Counted from the first letter of the stretch, positions 17,386 through 27,167 are shown. The stretch is 64,000 bases of DNA from Bacillota bacterium (GCA_023405135.1 JAEXYZ010000119.1:22801-86800); one strand, 5' to 3'. Notes: a model not told the origin generated them from the letters alone. A program made the numbers and translations.

Positions 17386-18177
17386 TTAAGAAGCTATCAA
17401 CTCAATACGAATTTTATCCGCAATCATCGCAATGAACTCTGAGTTTGTTGGTTTTGATTTTAGATGGTGGACTGTGTATCCGAACATTTGTGAAATAGAT
17501 TCGTAGTTTCCGCGATTCCACGCTACTTCGATTGCATGACGAATCGCCCGCTCTACACGAGAAGGGGTTGTGCCGAATTTCTTTGCAATTTCAGGATATA
17601 AAATTTTCGTTACTGAACCTAATAATTCAATATCATAATAAACCATTTGAATCGCTTCTCTTAAGTATGAGTAGCCTTTAATATGTGCTGGAACACCAAT
17701 TTCTTTAATAATAGATGTAATCGTTGTGTCAAGTTGACGTTGATTAACTTTAGCTTGTCCCTCAGGTTGAAGGATGCTTTGTCTTTTTACACTTTCCGTT
17801 TTTTGCCCTGCGCAATGCAAGATTTTTTGAACAAGTTGATCAAATTCAAACGGCTTTAACATAAAATATGAAGCTCCATAAGTAACTGCTTGCTTCATCA
17901 CATCCTCTTGTCCAAAAGCAGTAAGCATAATGACTTGTGTTTTCGAAAGTCGATCATCACTATACATTACTTCAAGAACCCCTAATCCATCCAAATGAGG
18001 CATGATAATGTCAAGGAGTAGTACATCTGGTTGAAATTCTTCTAACATTTTAATACAAAGTTTACCATTTGATGCAGTTGCAACAACTTCAATATCAGGG
18101 TGATTTTCAAAATATTGTTCCATTGTTCTTACTAAATCTCGGTTATCGTCGGCTATTGCCACTTTTACTTTCGCCAA
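17386..18177 (-). CDS. spo0A: Sporulation master response regulator Spo0A
   Basis: Phosphorelay-controlled transcription factor that starts sporulation. Receiver domain 1-125 has the acidic pair Asp10-Asp11, phospho-acceptor Asp56 (LLLDIIMPHLDG) and the Lys in MLKPF; the C-terminal DNA-binding domain (about 145-263) has the recognition region SRVERAIRHAIEVAWNRGN and KPTNSEFIAMIADK. 263 residues. Start is TTG at 18177, 8 nt after AAAGGGGG; B. subtilis uses a GTG start. A perfect Spo0A box lies about 100 bp upstream, consistent with self-regulation. Located next to spoIVB as in other endospore formers. Confidence 0.98.
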   Translation of the reverse strand: MAKVKVAIADDNRDLVRTMEQYFENHPDIEVVATASNGKLCIKMLEEFQPDVLLLDIIMPHLDGLGVLEVMYSDDRLSKTQVIMLTAFGQEDVMKQAVTYGASYFMLKPFEFDQLVQKILHCAGQKTESVKRQSILQPEGQAKVNQRQLDTTITSIIKEIGVPAHIKGYSYLREAIQMVYYDIELLGSVTKILYPEIAKKFGTTPSRVERAIRHAIEVAWNRGNYESISQMFGYTVHHLKSKPTNSEFIAMIADKIRIELIAS

Positions 18178-18273
18178 AAAAATTCCCCCTTTGATTTTAC
18201 ATTCGAGTTTTCTACTTTATTTGAATTTCCTCACAATTTATGTCACAGTTTTCGAATACTTGACATTTTTATT

Positions 18274-18280
18274 TTCGACA
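18274..18280 (-). promoter_or_regulatory. Spo0A box upstream of spo0A
   Basis: TGTCGAA on the minus strand, an exact match to the 0A box core TGNCGAA, about 97 bp before the spo0A start. One-mismatch copies occur near 18344-18350 (TGTCGAT) and 18258-18264 (TGTCAAG). Autoregulation of spo0A by such boxes is known in B. subtilis. Confidence 0.6.
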
Positions 18281-18400
18281 TTGCTTAAAAAAAACCTTTT
18301 TAATAAATAAAAATAATAAAGTAGTACGAGACTTTCATCGTTTATCGACATATTTTTCATTTTTACTATTCCGATATACATGATTATAATTGATTTACCT

Positions 18401-18455
18401 AAAAAAAAGAAGGAGTGGGTTGTCCAAAAATGACTTTTGAACGCCCCTCTCCTTC
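18401..18455 (-). terminator. spoIVB terminator
   Basis: GAAGGAG / CTCCTTC outer stem with an inner GGG / CCC extension, followed on the minus strand by eight T residues. It begins directly at the spoIVB stop. Confidence 0.85.
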
Positions 18456-19406
18456 CTATTTCGGTTCTTTCTTTAGCATTTCATTTAAGGTAATTGCCGC
18501 GCCCCTTGATGGTTGCTCGACGAACATATGTGTTACCGCACCAACAAACTTCCCTTTTTGGATGACAGGACTACCACTCATTCCTTGTAAAATTCCACCG
18601 GTTTTCTGTAGTAGTTCTTTATCGGTTACAACAAACTGTAAGAAATTATCTTCAATTTTTACTATATCGATGTCAAATGCTTCTACTTTCGATCCTTCAA
18701 TTGCCGTATATATCTCCGCTTTTCCTAGCTCAATTTCATCCTCATGCATAATTTCCATTGGCTTGCGCAAGCTTTGTTTTAATTCGCTTTCCCAATTGCC
18801 AAATATTCCGTATAGATCATTTGATTTTATATTCCCGAGTCGAATGTTGTTATTTTCAATAACAGATATTTTGTACCCTGGATTTCCTGGTTTACTTTTC
18901 TTAATTTGTTCTATGGAGGCTAAAAAGATTGATCCGTTCGTAAAACTTGGTGGTTCCTTTAATACACCATCGATTATTTGATGACCTAAAGCACCATATT
19001 GTTTCGATTCTGGATCTATAAAGGTCAATGTACCTATGCCATCTGTCTCATCTTTTATAAACGGCAAAATATTATTCGCCTGTTCATTGGTCAATGAAAT
19101 ATCACGATGCTGTTGCGATTTTTGTTTTACTGAAATTGTTAAATCTTCCGTAGTTAATTGCTTTTTTAACATATCAATGGAAGTGACAGATTTTCCGTTC
19201 ACTTTAGTGATAACGTCACCCTTTTTTAACCACTCACCATTTGGAAGTAAAACATCGTGAGCAACATATACAAATGGCAATTGTAACTGTATCCCAATTG
19301 ATTCACCCATCGGAATTAATTTTTTCGCTGATGCATAAACGCTCGGCGATAAAATAAAGACAGAAAGCAAAATCAAAGTTAACAGATTACGCAAATGGCA
19401 TTTCAT
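18456..19406 (-). CDS. spoIVB: SpoIVB serine peptidase (S55), compact form
   Basis: Forespore-secreted protease that triggers pro-SigmaK processing by cleaving SpoIVFA in the intermembrane space. A signal/anchor segment occupies residues 5-26, a PDZ domain about 35-100, and the S55 protease domain the rest, with His142 (YGALGHQI) and the nucleophile Ser278 (GMSGSP). Excellent ribosome site AAGGAGGTG. At 316 residues it is about 110 shorter than B. subtilis SpoIVB (426): the region between the membrane anchor and PDZ, and parts of the PDZ, are reduced. Its place between recN and spo0A is conserved. Confidence 0.95.
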   Translation of the reverse strand: MKCHLRNLLTLILLSVFILSPSVYASAKKLIPMGESIGIQLQLPFVYVAHDVLLPNGEWLKKGDVITKVNGKSVTSIDMLKKQLTTEDLTISVKQKSQQHRDISLTNEQANNILPFIKDETDGIGTLTFIDPESKQYGALGHQIIDGVLKEPPSFTNGSIFLASIEQIKKSKPGNPGYKISVIENNNIRLGNIKSNDLYGIFGNWESELKQSLRKPMEIMHEDEIELGKAEIYTAIEGSKVEAFDIDIVKIEDNFLQFVVTDKELLQKTGGILQGMSGSPVIQKGKFVGAVTHMFVEQPSRGAAITLNEMLKKEPK

Positions 19407-19507
19407 AGTCCACCTCCTTAAGATTTGTACATTTACTATGTGTCAGTTGTACATCATTAATGAGAGGTAAATATTTGTCGTAGAAGTTTCACATGTCAAT
19501 CAATTAG

Positions 19508-19540
19508 GATAAAGAAGCAGTCTCAGAGTTCTGAGACTGC
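19508..19540 (-). terminator. recN operon terminator
   Basis: Perfect stem GCAGTCTCAGA / TCTGAGACTGC with a 2-nt loop at 19517-19540, followed on the minus strand by TTCTTT. It lies between recN and spoIVB. Confidence 0.65.
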
Positions 19541-19590
19541 CTAAATGCGAAACAAAAAATTGTCTCATTAATTTTTTTGGAAAAAGTACA

Positions 19591-21297
19591 CTAAGCTAAA
19601 ATGCTGCTTTTCATTTCTCGTTTTCGTATATCGGCTAATTTTAATAACTCTGATGCATGTTGTAATGTTAAATCAGTAATTTCAGACCCACTCATCATAC
19701 GGCTCACTTCTTCAATACGAGCCGTTGTATCTATATTAGTGACTGTAGTATACGTACGATTTTGATCTACTTGTTTACGGATGTAATAATGTTGATCAGC
19801 CATTGCTGCAACTTGTGGTAAGTGAGATATACAGAGTACTTGAGACTGAATGGAAATTGCAGCAATTTTTTCAGCAATTGCTTGTGCTACACGTCCGCTA
19901 ACTCCAGTGTCCACTTCATCAAAAATAATAGATGTGACTCCGTTAGAAGATGAGAAAATTGTTTTTAATGCAAGCATAATACGAGATAATTCCCCACCAG
20001 AGGCAATTTTCGGTAAAGATTTCGGTGGTTCACCAACATTTGTTGATATATAGAATGATACATAGTCTTTCCCATTTAAATCAAAACTATGTAACGATTC
20101 AAAATTTACGATGAATTTTGCTTTTTCCATATGTAAATCACGCAATTGTTCCATAATTGCTTCGCTTAATTTAACTGAGGATTGCTTTCGAATTTTTGTT
20201 AATTCTTGAGCTAGCTTATTAAGATCTTCTTCCATTTCAACTAGCTTTTTCTCGTTATTTTGTATAATTTCATCGCGATTTTGCAATAAAATGATTTCTT
20301 CTTTTATTTTTTCAAAGTACTCTAAAATTTCCTCAACAGTTGTACCGTATTTTCGTTTCATCGTTTGATATTGTGCCAGCCTTTGTTCTACTTCATTCAA
20401 ACGATCAGGCTCAAATTCAAGCTCATCTAATACGTTTTTAATTTGATAGGCAGCATCTTGCAATGCGTAAAATGAATTTGTTACGATTTCTGCTGAATCT
20501 TTAAAATGTTCGTCAAGTTCAACTATATCTTCTAAAGCATTCATAGCATTTCCCAAATGATCTAAACTTTTCAAATCACCAGAAATGGCTTCATATGCAA
20601 CATTTGCCCGTTCAAATATTTTATGGAAGTTTAATAAACGGCGACGTTCATCAAGTAGTGCATCTTCTTCACCGATTTTAAGATTTGCTTCCTCAAGCTC
20701 ATTAATTTGAAATTGATATAAGTCAATTCGTTGTGCAATTCGTTGCTCGTCCATATTTAATTCTGCAACTTCTCGTTTAAATTCACGATACGCCTGGTAA
20801 CCTTTTACGTATTGTTCCTTTACATTTTTTATTTCGTTTGAAGCAAAGTAATCAAGTAAATGAATATGCTGTCTTTCATCCATTAACTCTTGGCTTTCAT
20901 GCTGTCCATGAATATCAATTAGTGTTGACCCAATATCCCGTAAAATCGATAAAGGAACTAATTTTCCATTTATACGACAAACACTTTTCCCTTTTTCGTT
21001 AATATCTCTTCGCAGTATGATCGTACCTTCTTCACTTTCAATTCCTACTTCTTCTAATTTAGAGTAAATAGGATGCTGCTCATTCGTAATGATAAATAGT
21101 CCTGTTAGTTCCGCTTTTGATGCTCCATGTCGTATAAACTCTTGAGATGCTCGGCCACCAGCAAGAAGATGAACAGCGTCGATAATAATAGATTTCCCAG
21201 CACCAGTTTCACCAGTTAAAACCGTAAGACCTTCAGAAAAATTAACCGTTAAGTCGTCTATAATTGCAAAGTTACGAATACTAAGCTCTTTTAACAA
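19591..21297 (-). CDS. recN: DNA repair protein RecN
   Basis: SMC-like ATPase acting early in double-strand-break repair. 568 residues: N-terminal ATPase half with Walker A GETGAGKS (29-36), long coiled coil in the middle (about 150-360), and the C-terminal half with the ABC signature SGGELSRIM and Walker B IIFDEVDTGVSG. Starts MLKELSIRNFAI. Follows argR by 13 bp, as in B. subtilis (ahrC-recN). Confidence 0.97.
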   Translation of the reverse strand: MLKELSIRNFAIIDDLTVNFSEGLTVLTGETGAGKSIIIDAVHLLAGGRASQEFIRHGASKAELTGLFIITNEQHPIYSKLEEVGIESEEGTIILRRDINEKGKSVCRINGKLVPLSILRDIGSTLIDIHGQHESQELMDERQHIHLLDYFASNEIKNVKEQYVKGYQAYREFKREVAELNMDEQRIAQRIDLYQFQINELEEANLKIGEEDALLDERRRLLNFHKIFERANVAYEAISGDLKSLDHLGNAMNALEDIVELDEHFKDSAEIVTNSFYALQDAAYQIKNVLDELEFEPDRLNEVEQRLAQYQTMKRKYGTTVEEILEYFEKIKEEIILLQNRDEIIQNNEKKLVEMEEDLNKLAQELTKIRKQSSVKLSEAIMEQLRDLHMEKAKFIVNFESLHSFDLNGKDYVSFYISTNVGEPPKSLPKIASGGELSRIMLALKTIFSSSNGVTSIIFDEVDTGVSGRVAQAIAEKIAAISIQSQVLCISHLPQVAAMADQHYYIRKQVDQNRTYTTVTNIDTTARIEEVSRMMSGSEITDLTLQHASELLKLADIRKREMKSSILA

Positions 21298-21310
21298 ATA
21301 AATCCACCTC

Positions 21311-21760
21311 TTAAAGTAAATCTAGTAAACGATTTTTTACAACTTCGCGATCTTCTTCTCTACGACAAATAATTAAGATTGTATCATCACCTGAAAGTGT
21401 TCCTAAAATTTCTTTCCATTCTAAATGATCTAATAACACTGCAATGGCATTCCCATTACCTGGCAACGATTTCAACATTAAGAAATGAGAAACACCATCG
21501 ATACTTACAAAAGAATCCGACAACGCTCTTTGTAACTTTTGTAATGGATTAAACCGTTGATCTGCAGGTAAACTATATTTATAGCGACCATCTTGAAGAG
21601 GAACTTTTACTAAATGCAGTTCTTTAATATCTCTGGATACTGTTGCTTGTGTAACATTATACCCAGCTTGTTTTAGACGATTTACTAAATCATCTTGTGT
21701 TTCGATTTCATTATTTGATATGATTTCACGAATGCGCATATGGCGTTGACCTTTATTCAA
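21311..21760 (-). CDS. argR: Arginine repressor ArgR/AhrC
   Basis: Hexameric arginine-responsive regulator. N-terminal winged helix (QATVSRDIKELHLVKVP) and C-terminal arginine-binding oligomerisation domain (GDDTILIICR). A TTG start at 21760, 8 nt after GAGG, yields 149 residues beginning with the family's NKGQRHMRIREI; the GTG three codons upstream overlaps the ribosome site. An ARG-box-like sequence lies directly upstream, suggesting autoregulation. In Bacillus the gene (ahrC) also sits next to recN. Confidence 0.95.
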   Translation of the reverse strand: MNKGQRHMRIREIISNNEIETQDDLVNRLKQAGYNVTQATVSRDIKELHLVKVPLQDGRYKYSLPADQRFNPLQKLQRALSDSFVSIDGVSHFLMLKSLPGNGNAIAVLLDHLEWKEILGTLSGDDTILIICRREEDREVVKNRLLDLL

Positions 21761-21773
21761 ATCCGTCACCTCT

Positions 21774-21791
21774 TATGAATATTTATGTATA
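21774..21791. promoter_or_regulatory. Candidate ARG box upstream of argR
   Basis: TATGAATATTTATGTATA resembles the ARG box (WNTGAATWWWWATNCANW) with one mismatch in the right half. It lies 14-31 bp before the argR start, so binding would block translation initiation or the promoter. Confidence 0.4.
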
Positions 21792-21814
21792 TTTATACTA
21801 ACATCTTGTAATAA

Positions 21815-21860
21815 AAACCACAAGAGAAAGAGGATATGACGTAATTTGCCATACCCTCTT
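21815..21860 (-). terminator. Hairpin between tlyA and argR
   Basis: AAGAGGATATG / CATACCCTCTT with one mismatch (21828-21860). Minus-strand downstream sequence is T-rich (TTTCTCTTG then TTTTTATT), so it may attenuate readthrough from tlyA into argR. Confidence 0.5.
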
Positions 21861-21882
21861 ATTCATAGAATATTACAATATT

Positions 21883-22701
21883 CTATTTTAATTCATTATG
21901 AGCCGCATCAACTACGTCTTTAAAATTGGTAAACGGCTCAATTATTTGATCTTCTTTAGGATTTACTAAATGGAATAAAAATTCAATATTCCCTTCTCCA
22001 CCTGTAATTGGCGAATAGGATGCATCTTTTACAACAAATCCGATATTAGTAGCCATTTTTGCAGTTTCTTCAAGGACTTCAAGATGAATTTTGGAATCTC
22101 TCACAATGCCTTTTTTACCTACGTTTTCTTTCCCTGCCTCAAATTGAGGTTTCACTAATGCCATTACATCTCCACCAGGTATTAATATCGTTTTTAAAAC
22201 TGGTAAGATGAGGGATAATGAAATAAAAGAAACATCTATTGTAGCAAATTCAGGTAATCCAACTGTAAAATCTTCTGGCTTTGAATATCTGAAATTCGTT
22301 TTTTCCATTACAGTTACACGTTCATCCGAGCGAATTTTCCAAGCAAGTTGATTTGATCCTACATCAAGTGCATAACAATGCTTAGCACCATTTTGCAGTG
22401 CACAATCTGTAAAACCACCTGTTGAAGAGCCGATATCAAGCATTAATTTTCCTTCAACAGACATATCGAATATTTCCAATGCCTTTTCAAGTTTTAATCC
22501 GCCACGGCTAACGTATTTAAGTTGCGAGCCTTTCACTTGAAGAGGGGCATCAACTGATATTTTTTCACCAGCTTTATCAATGCGTGTTTCGTTTGAATAG
22601 ACAAGTCCAGCCATTATAGAACGTTTTGCCTTTTCACGAGTTTCACATAATCCTCTTTCAACAAGTAAAATATCTACTCTTTCCTTCAATTGTTTTGTCA
22701 T
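21883..22701 (-). CDS. tlyA: TlyA-family rRNA 2'-O-methyltransferase
   Basis: S4 RNA-binding domain (1-65; RVDILLVERGL, REKAKRSIMAG) joined to an FtsJ-type SAM methyltransferase (about 80-250; LDIGSSTGGFTDCAL, ALVKPQFEAG). 272 residues. TlyA methylates ribosomal RNA in mycobacteria; the Bacillus homologue YqxC is assumed to do likewise. Its ATG overlaps the dxs stop by 4 nt (ATGA). Also annotated 'hemolysin A' historically. Gene order dxs-tlyA-argR-recN is conserved. Confidence 0.92.
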   Translation of the reverse strand: MTKQLKERVDILLVERGLCETREKAKRSIMAGLVYSNETRIDKAGEKISVDAPLQVKGSQLKYVSRGGLKLEKALEIFDMSVEGKLMLDIGSSTGGFTDCALQNGAKHCYALDVGSNQLAWKIRSDERVTVMEKTNFRYSKPEDFTVGLPEFATIDVSFISLSLILPVLKTILIPGGDVMALVKPQFEAGKENVGKKGIVRDSKIHLEVLEETAKMATNIGFVVKDASYSPITGGEGNIEFLFHLVNPKEDQIIEPFTNFKDVVDAAHNELK

Positions 22702-24599
22702 ACCATTTTCGTTCCTATTGTTTTGTTGCTCTTTACTAGCAGCCCAAGACGTTCTACCGCTTCTTCTTTTGTAATGTGGACTTCTTCTAAAAGTAAATCT
22801 ACACTACCTTGTTCAACAAATTGATCTGGAATTCCGATGCGCTCAATGTCAACACGATAATTATGATCGCTAGCAAATTCCAGCACTGCACTACCAAAGC
22901 CACCTTGTAGTACACCTTCTTCAATTGTTAAAATCGGCAGTTTTTTCGACATTAAATCATGTAGCATAGCCTCATCTAGCGGCTTTATAAAGCGGGCATT
23001 TACTACTTTTACATTTACACCCTTTTCTGAAAGCTCCTCAGCTGCTTCCATTGCCATTGGGATTGTTGTACCAAATGTTAAAATGACAGCATCTTGGCCT
23101 TCTCTTAAAACTTCCCAAGTACCAATAGGAATCGTTTTCATTTCTTCATCCATCTGCACTCCATAGCCGTTTCCACGAGGGTAGCGTAAGGCAATCGGAC
23201 CATCATTATATTCAATAGCAGTTTTAACCATATGTTGCCCTTCATTTTCATCTTTCGGCATCATTAACACAATATTTGGAATGTGTCGTAAGAAAGCTAT
23301 ATCGAAGACACCTTGATGAGTTTCACCATCTGCTCCAACAAGACCAGCACGATCAATTCCAATGAATACATTTAAATTTGCACGGGCAATATCATGTAAC
23401 ACTTGATCATAGGCTCTTTGTAAAAATGTTGAGTAAATGGCCAAGAAAGGTTTCATCCCTTGTGTCGCAATTCCAGCAGCCATTGTTGTTGCATGTTGTT
23501 CAGCAATGCCGACATCGAAAAATCGTTTTGGAAACTCTTTTTGAATTCCTTCCATTTTTGAACCGACAGGCATGGCCGGTGTTATCGCAACAATACGTTG
23601 ATCTTCCCTCATCAATTTGCGAACGGATTCAGAAACTAAGCTACTCCATGCTGGTCCTTTAACATTTGATTTCACAAAGGCACCAGTTTCCATTTTATAT
23701 GGACCTGTACCATGCCATGTTCCAACTGTATCCTCTTCTGCTGGTTTGTAGCCTTTTCCTTTTTTCGTTATGACGTGAACCATAACAGGACCTTTAACTT
23801 TTTTAGCGTATTCTAATGTTTTTTCCAATGCTTCAAAATCATGACCATCAATAGGTCCTAAATATTTAAAGCCCATTTCTTCAAAAAATACGCCAGAAAC
23901 AACTAAATATTTTAAGCTATCTTTTACTCGTTCTGCTGTACTTGCTACTTTGCCACCAAGTACTGGAATTTTTTTCATAAGAGATTCAAGCTCTTCTTTT
24001 GCTTTTGAATATTCCTTTGCAGTACGAAGACGACCTAAAATATTATGAAGTGCTCCAACATTAGGAGCAATTGACATTTCATTATCATTTAAAATGACAA
24101 TCATATTTGTTTTCTCATGGCCAATATGGTTAAGTGCCTCAAGAGCCATACCACCAGTTAAAGCTCCATCACCAATGATTGGTACAACATAATTTTTTTC
24201 ATTTTTTATATCACGAGCAATAGCCATCCCCATTGCAGCGGATAATGATGTTGAACTATGCCCAGTTTCCCACTCATCGTGTTCACTTTCACTTCGTTTT
24301 GGGAAACCGCTAAGTCCTTTATATTGTCGTAAAGAATCAAATTGAGCTGCACGACCAGTCAATATTTTATGAACATATGCTTGATGGCCTACATCCCATA
24401 AAAATTTATCTTTCGGACTGTTGAATGCTTTATGTAAAGCAATTGTCAATTCAACGACACCTAAATTTGGACCGATATGTCCCCCTGTAATTGAACATTT
24501 TTCAATAAGAAAGGAGCGAATCTCATTAGCTAACGATTCTAACTCCGTTTTATTCATATTTTTCAAAAAGGATGGACTAGTGATTTGGGTTAAATCCAT
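22698..24599 (-). CDS. dxs: 1-deoxy-D-xylulose-5-phosphate synthase
   Basis: First enzyme of the MEP isoprenoid pathway: condenses pyruvate and glyceraldehyde-3-phosphate using thiamine diphosphate. 633 residues with WDVGHQAYVHKILTGR, the ThDP motif GDGALTGGMALEALN to ILNDNEMSIA, and the catalytic Glu region DVGIAEQHA. Starts MDLTQITSP after AAAAGGTG. Directly upstream of tlyA and downstream of ispA. Confidence 0.97.
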   Translation of the reverse strand: MDLTQITSPSFLKNMNKTELESLANEIRSFLIEKCSITGGHIGPNLGVVELTIALHKAFNSPKDKFLWDVGHQAYVHKILTGRAAQFDSLRQYKGLSGFPKRSESEHDEWETGHSSTSLSAAMGMAIARDIKNEKNYVVPIIGDGALTGGMALEALNHIGHEKTNMIVILNDNEMSIAPNVGALHNILGRLRTAKEYSKAKEELESLMKKIPVLGGKVASTAERVKDSLKYLVVSGVFFEEMGFKYLGPIDGHDFEALEKTLEYAKKVKGPVMVHVITKKGKGYKPAEEDTVGTWHGTGPYKMETGAFVKSNVKGPAWSSLVSESVRKLMREDQRIVAITPAMPVGSKMEGIQKEFPKRFFDVGIAEQHATTMAAGIATQGMKPFLAIYSTFLQRAYDQVLHDIARANLNVFIGIDRAGLVGADGETHQGVFDIAFLRHIPNIVLMMPKDENEGQHMVKTAIEYNDGPIALRYPRGNGYGVQMDEEMKTIPIGTWEVLREGQDAVILTFGTTIPMAMEAAEELSEKGVNVKVVNARFIKPLDEAMLHDLMSKKLPILTIEEGVLQGGFGSAVLEFASDHNYRVDIERIGIPDQFVEQGSVDLLLEEVHITKEEAVERLGLLVKSNKTIGTKMV

Positions 24600-24696
24600 C
24601 TCTCACACACCTTTTCATGTAATTATTCAAATATACTTTTTACTATTATAGCAGTGAAAAGTCTCATTCAAAAGTTTTTCTATAATGTAGATAAAA

Positions 24697-25581
24697 TTAG
24701 TTTTGACGACGCACGATATATTGAGCAAAGTCCTCTAAAATTGATGTATCTCGATTAATGTTATTAAGTGCAGATAATGCAAATTGATAATGTTCATCGA
24801 GTTTTTCCTTAGCCCCTTCAATCGTTAATAATGCAGGGTACGTGCTTTTATCACTTGCAATGTCTTTCCCTGCAGTTTTACCAAGCTCTTCAGACGTACC
24901 AACAATATCAAGAATATCATCTTGAATTTGGAAGGCAAGCCCAATATGATGTGCATATTCAATTAACGATTGTCGCTCCTCAAATGTTGCATCAGATAAT
25001 ACGGCACCAGCTTCTATACTGAAACGTAAAATTGCACCTGTTTTATTGATATGAACATGTTCTAGTTCCGGTAAGGTTAACGAATGGGTTTCACCATCCA
25101 TATCTAACACTTGACCACCGACCATACCTTCTGCACCAGCTGCAATGCTTAATAAGTTAATTAGTTCTACTCTTTTTTCTGCTAAGACATTATCCATTCT
25201 CGCAAGAACCCCAAAGCTTAACGTATTTAAAGCATCCCCTGCAAGTGTTGCTAATGCTTCACCATATACTACGTGGTTTGTCGGTTTGCCTCGTCTTAAA
25301 TCATCATTATCCATACTTGGTAAATCATCATGAATAAGTGAATATGTATGAATCATTTCAACGGCAGCGCCAACTATATATGCTTCTTGTTGTTTATTAT
25401 GAAACAAATCACAAACCGCTACTACAAAAAGTGGACGAATTCTTTTGCCACCTGCTTTTAAAGAATAGAGCATCGATTCTTTTAATTGGTTTGGTGCTTG
25501 AATTTGTTCAACTAATGAATAAAGCTCCGTCTCGATTTTAGGTAAATTTTCTGTAATAAATTGCTTTAAACTATTTGTCAT
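24697..25581 (-). CDS. ispA: Farnesyl diphosphate synthase
   Basis: Polyprenyl synthetase making geranyl/farnesyl diphosphate from IPP and DMAPP. 294 residues with the first Asp-rich motif LIHDDLPSMDNDD and the second QIQDDILD. KAGGKRIRPL precedes the first motif. Starts 2 bp after xseB. Length and motifs fit B. subtilis IspA (YqiD). Confidence 0.95.
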   Translation of the reverse strand: MTNSLKQFITENLPKIETELYSLVEQIQAPNQLKESMLYSLKAGGKRIRPLFVVAVCDLFHNKQQEAYIVGAAVEMIHTYSLIHDDLPSMDNDDLRRGKPTNHVVYGEALATLAGDALNTLSFGVLARMDNVLAEKRVELINLLSIAAGAEGMVGGQVLDMDGETHSLTLPELEHVHINKTGAILRFSIEAGAVLSDATFEERQSLIEYAHHIGLAFQIQDDILDIVGTSEELGKTAGKDIASDKSTYPALLTIEGAKEKLDEHYQFALSALNNINRDTSILEDFAQYIVRRQN

Positions 25582-25583
25582 AT

Positions 25584-25814
25584 CTAGTCCACTCCGTTTG
25601 TAGGATCAAATGGTTGTTTTTCTCCATTTTCATTCACAATTGATATTAACTGTTTTTCAGCATTTTGTAATTTTTCATGGCAAAAATGAGATAATTCCAT
25701 CCCTTTTTTATATAAATCGATCGCCTCTTCTAAAGGTACATCACCCTGTTCTAATTTGCGAACGATTTCCTCTAGTTCAGACATGGCATCGGCAAATGAA
25801 TGTTGATTTCCCAT
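25584..25814 (-). CDS. xseB: Exodeoxyribonuclease VII small subunit
   Basis: 76-residue helical subunit that binds the XseA C-terminal region in the single-strand-specific exonuclease VII. The family signature is visible as FADAMSELEEIVRKLEQG and LEEAIDLYKKGMEL. It lies 3 bp after xseA and 2 bp before ispA. Confidence 0.95.
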   Translation of the reverse strand: MGNQHSFADAMSELEEIVRKLEQGDVPLEEAIDLYKKGMELSHFCHEKLQNAEKQLISIVNENGEKQPFDPTNGVD

Positions 25815-25817
25815 GCA

Positions 25818-27167
25818 TTATTTCCCTCCTTCATTGTCCGTTAAATTCAAGATTTTCGCTTGTGCTTGTCCATCGTGGAAATGAATTGAAACTTCTTCTC
25901 CTTCAGTTACTTGCGTCACAGATTTGATTACTATGTCATCCTTATAGGTAACACTATACCCTCTAGTCATAATTGCTAGCGGATTCAATGCTTGTAATGT
26001 TCGAATGATTGATAGATGTGAATCCTTTTTCTTTTCTACTATCGTAAAAATTGAACGAGTTAATAAGTTCATAGTTTGTTCTAATTGTTTATTATAATAT
26101 TGAATTGTTTGTTTTGGTGAATGCATTTTAAGCGTTGCATCTAATTTTTGCAGTTCATTATTTTTTTTCATTAAATACATTTGAGATGATCTCCCAAGTT
26201 GCATATCGAGCTGTACTAATTTTTCAGTAAACGGTCGATAAATCCGTTCAGGCGTAGCTAATGGATATGCATTTTGAAGCTTTTTTAATCTACTACGCTC
26301 AAAATTTAACTTTGCAGAAATGATTTGGTGCAATTGTGACTTACTCGTTAACAATCGTTGATATAATTCCTGTTGATTCGGAACCGCTAATTCAGCAGCA
26401 GCTGTCGGAGTAGCTGCACGTAAATCAGCAACAAAATCAGCAATTGTTGTATCTGTTTCATGTCCTACTGCACTAATAATAGGAATTCGACTTTCAAAAA
26501 TAGCTCGTGCCACAACTTCTTCGTTAAATGCCCATAAATCTTCAATTGAACCACCGCCACGTCCCACAATTAAGACGTCGCAAAGCTGTTGTTTGTTTGC
26601 TAAGTGGATATTTTCAACGATATTTGGTGCCGCATTTTCTCCTTGTACAATCGTTGGATAGACAACGATCTCAGCTAATGGATATCGTCTAGAAATGGTT
26701 GTACAAATATCTCGAATAGCCGCCCCAGTCGTTGCAGTTAAGACACCAACTGTTTTTGGAAACTTTGGAATCGGTTGTTTAAAGTTAGGATTAAATAAAC
26801 CTTCTTGCTGCAAACGTTCCTTTAGTTGATTAAAGGCAACATATAGTCCCCCTACTCCATCAGGCTCCATCGTTTGAACATAAAGCTGATAAATACCTGA
26901 TGCTTCATAGACATTTACTTCACCTCGGATGTAAACCATCATACCTTCTTCTGGTTTAAACTTAATTTTGCTCGCTTGTGTGCGGAACATAGCTGCTGTT
27001 ATACGGGCAGAATCATCCTTTAAAGTAAAGTAAATATGACCAGAACTATGTATTTTTACGTTTGAAAGCTCCCCTTTTACATATACCTCGCGTAAATGTG
27101 GATCTGCATCAAATTTTCGTTTTATATATTTTGTTAACGCTTTAACTGTTAAGTACGAAGATGTCAT
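25818..27167 (-). CDS. xseA: Exodeoxyribonuclease VII large subunit
   Basis: Catalytic subunit of exonuclease VII, which degrades single-stranded DNA. 449 residues: N-terminal OB fold (ELSNVKIHSSGHIYFTLKD), catalytic core with GRGGGSIEDLWAFN and GHETDTTIADFVAD, then a long coiled coil (about 280-390). ATG at 27167 has AAGGAG 8 nt upstream; a GTG two codons earlier lies inside the ribosome site. Confidence 0.96.
   Translation of the reverse strand: MTSSYLTVKALTKYIKRKFDADPHLREVYVKGELSNVKIHSSGHIYFTLKDDSARITAAMFRTQASKIKFKPEEGMMVYIRGEVNVYEASGIYQLYVQTMEPDGVGGLYVAFNQLKERLQQEGLFNPNFKQPIPKFPKTVGVLTATTGAAIRDICTTISRRYPLAEIVVYPTIVQGENAAPNIVENIHLANKQQLCDVLIVGRGGGSIEDLWAFNEEVVARAIFESRIPIISAVGHETDTTIADFVADLRAATPTAAAELAVPNQQELYQRLLTSKSQLHQIISAKLNFERSRLKKLQNAYPLATPERIYRPFTEKLVQLDMQLGRSSQMYLMKKNNELQKLDATLKMHSPKQTIQYYNKQLEQTMNLLTRSIFTIVEKKKDSHLSIIRTLQALNPLAIMTRGYSVTYKDDIVIKSVTQVTEGEEVSIHFHDGQAQAKILNLTDNEGGK

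Noticed and set aside
18200..18235. SigmaH-like promoter (AGGAAAT ... GAAT) before spo0A
   Set aside because: Both elements are present but 20 bp apart, longer than the usual 14-15 bp, so not called.
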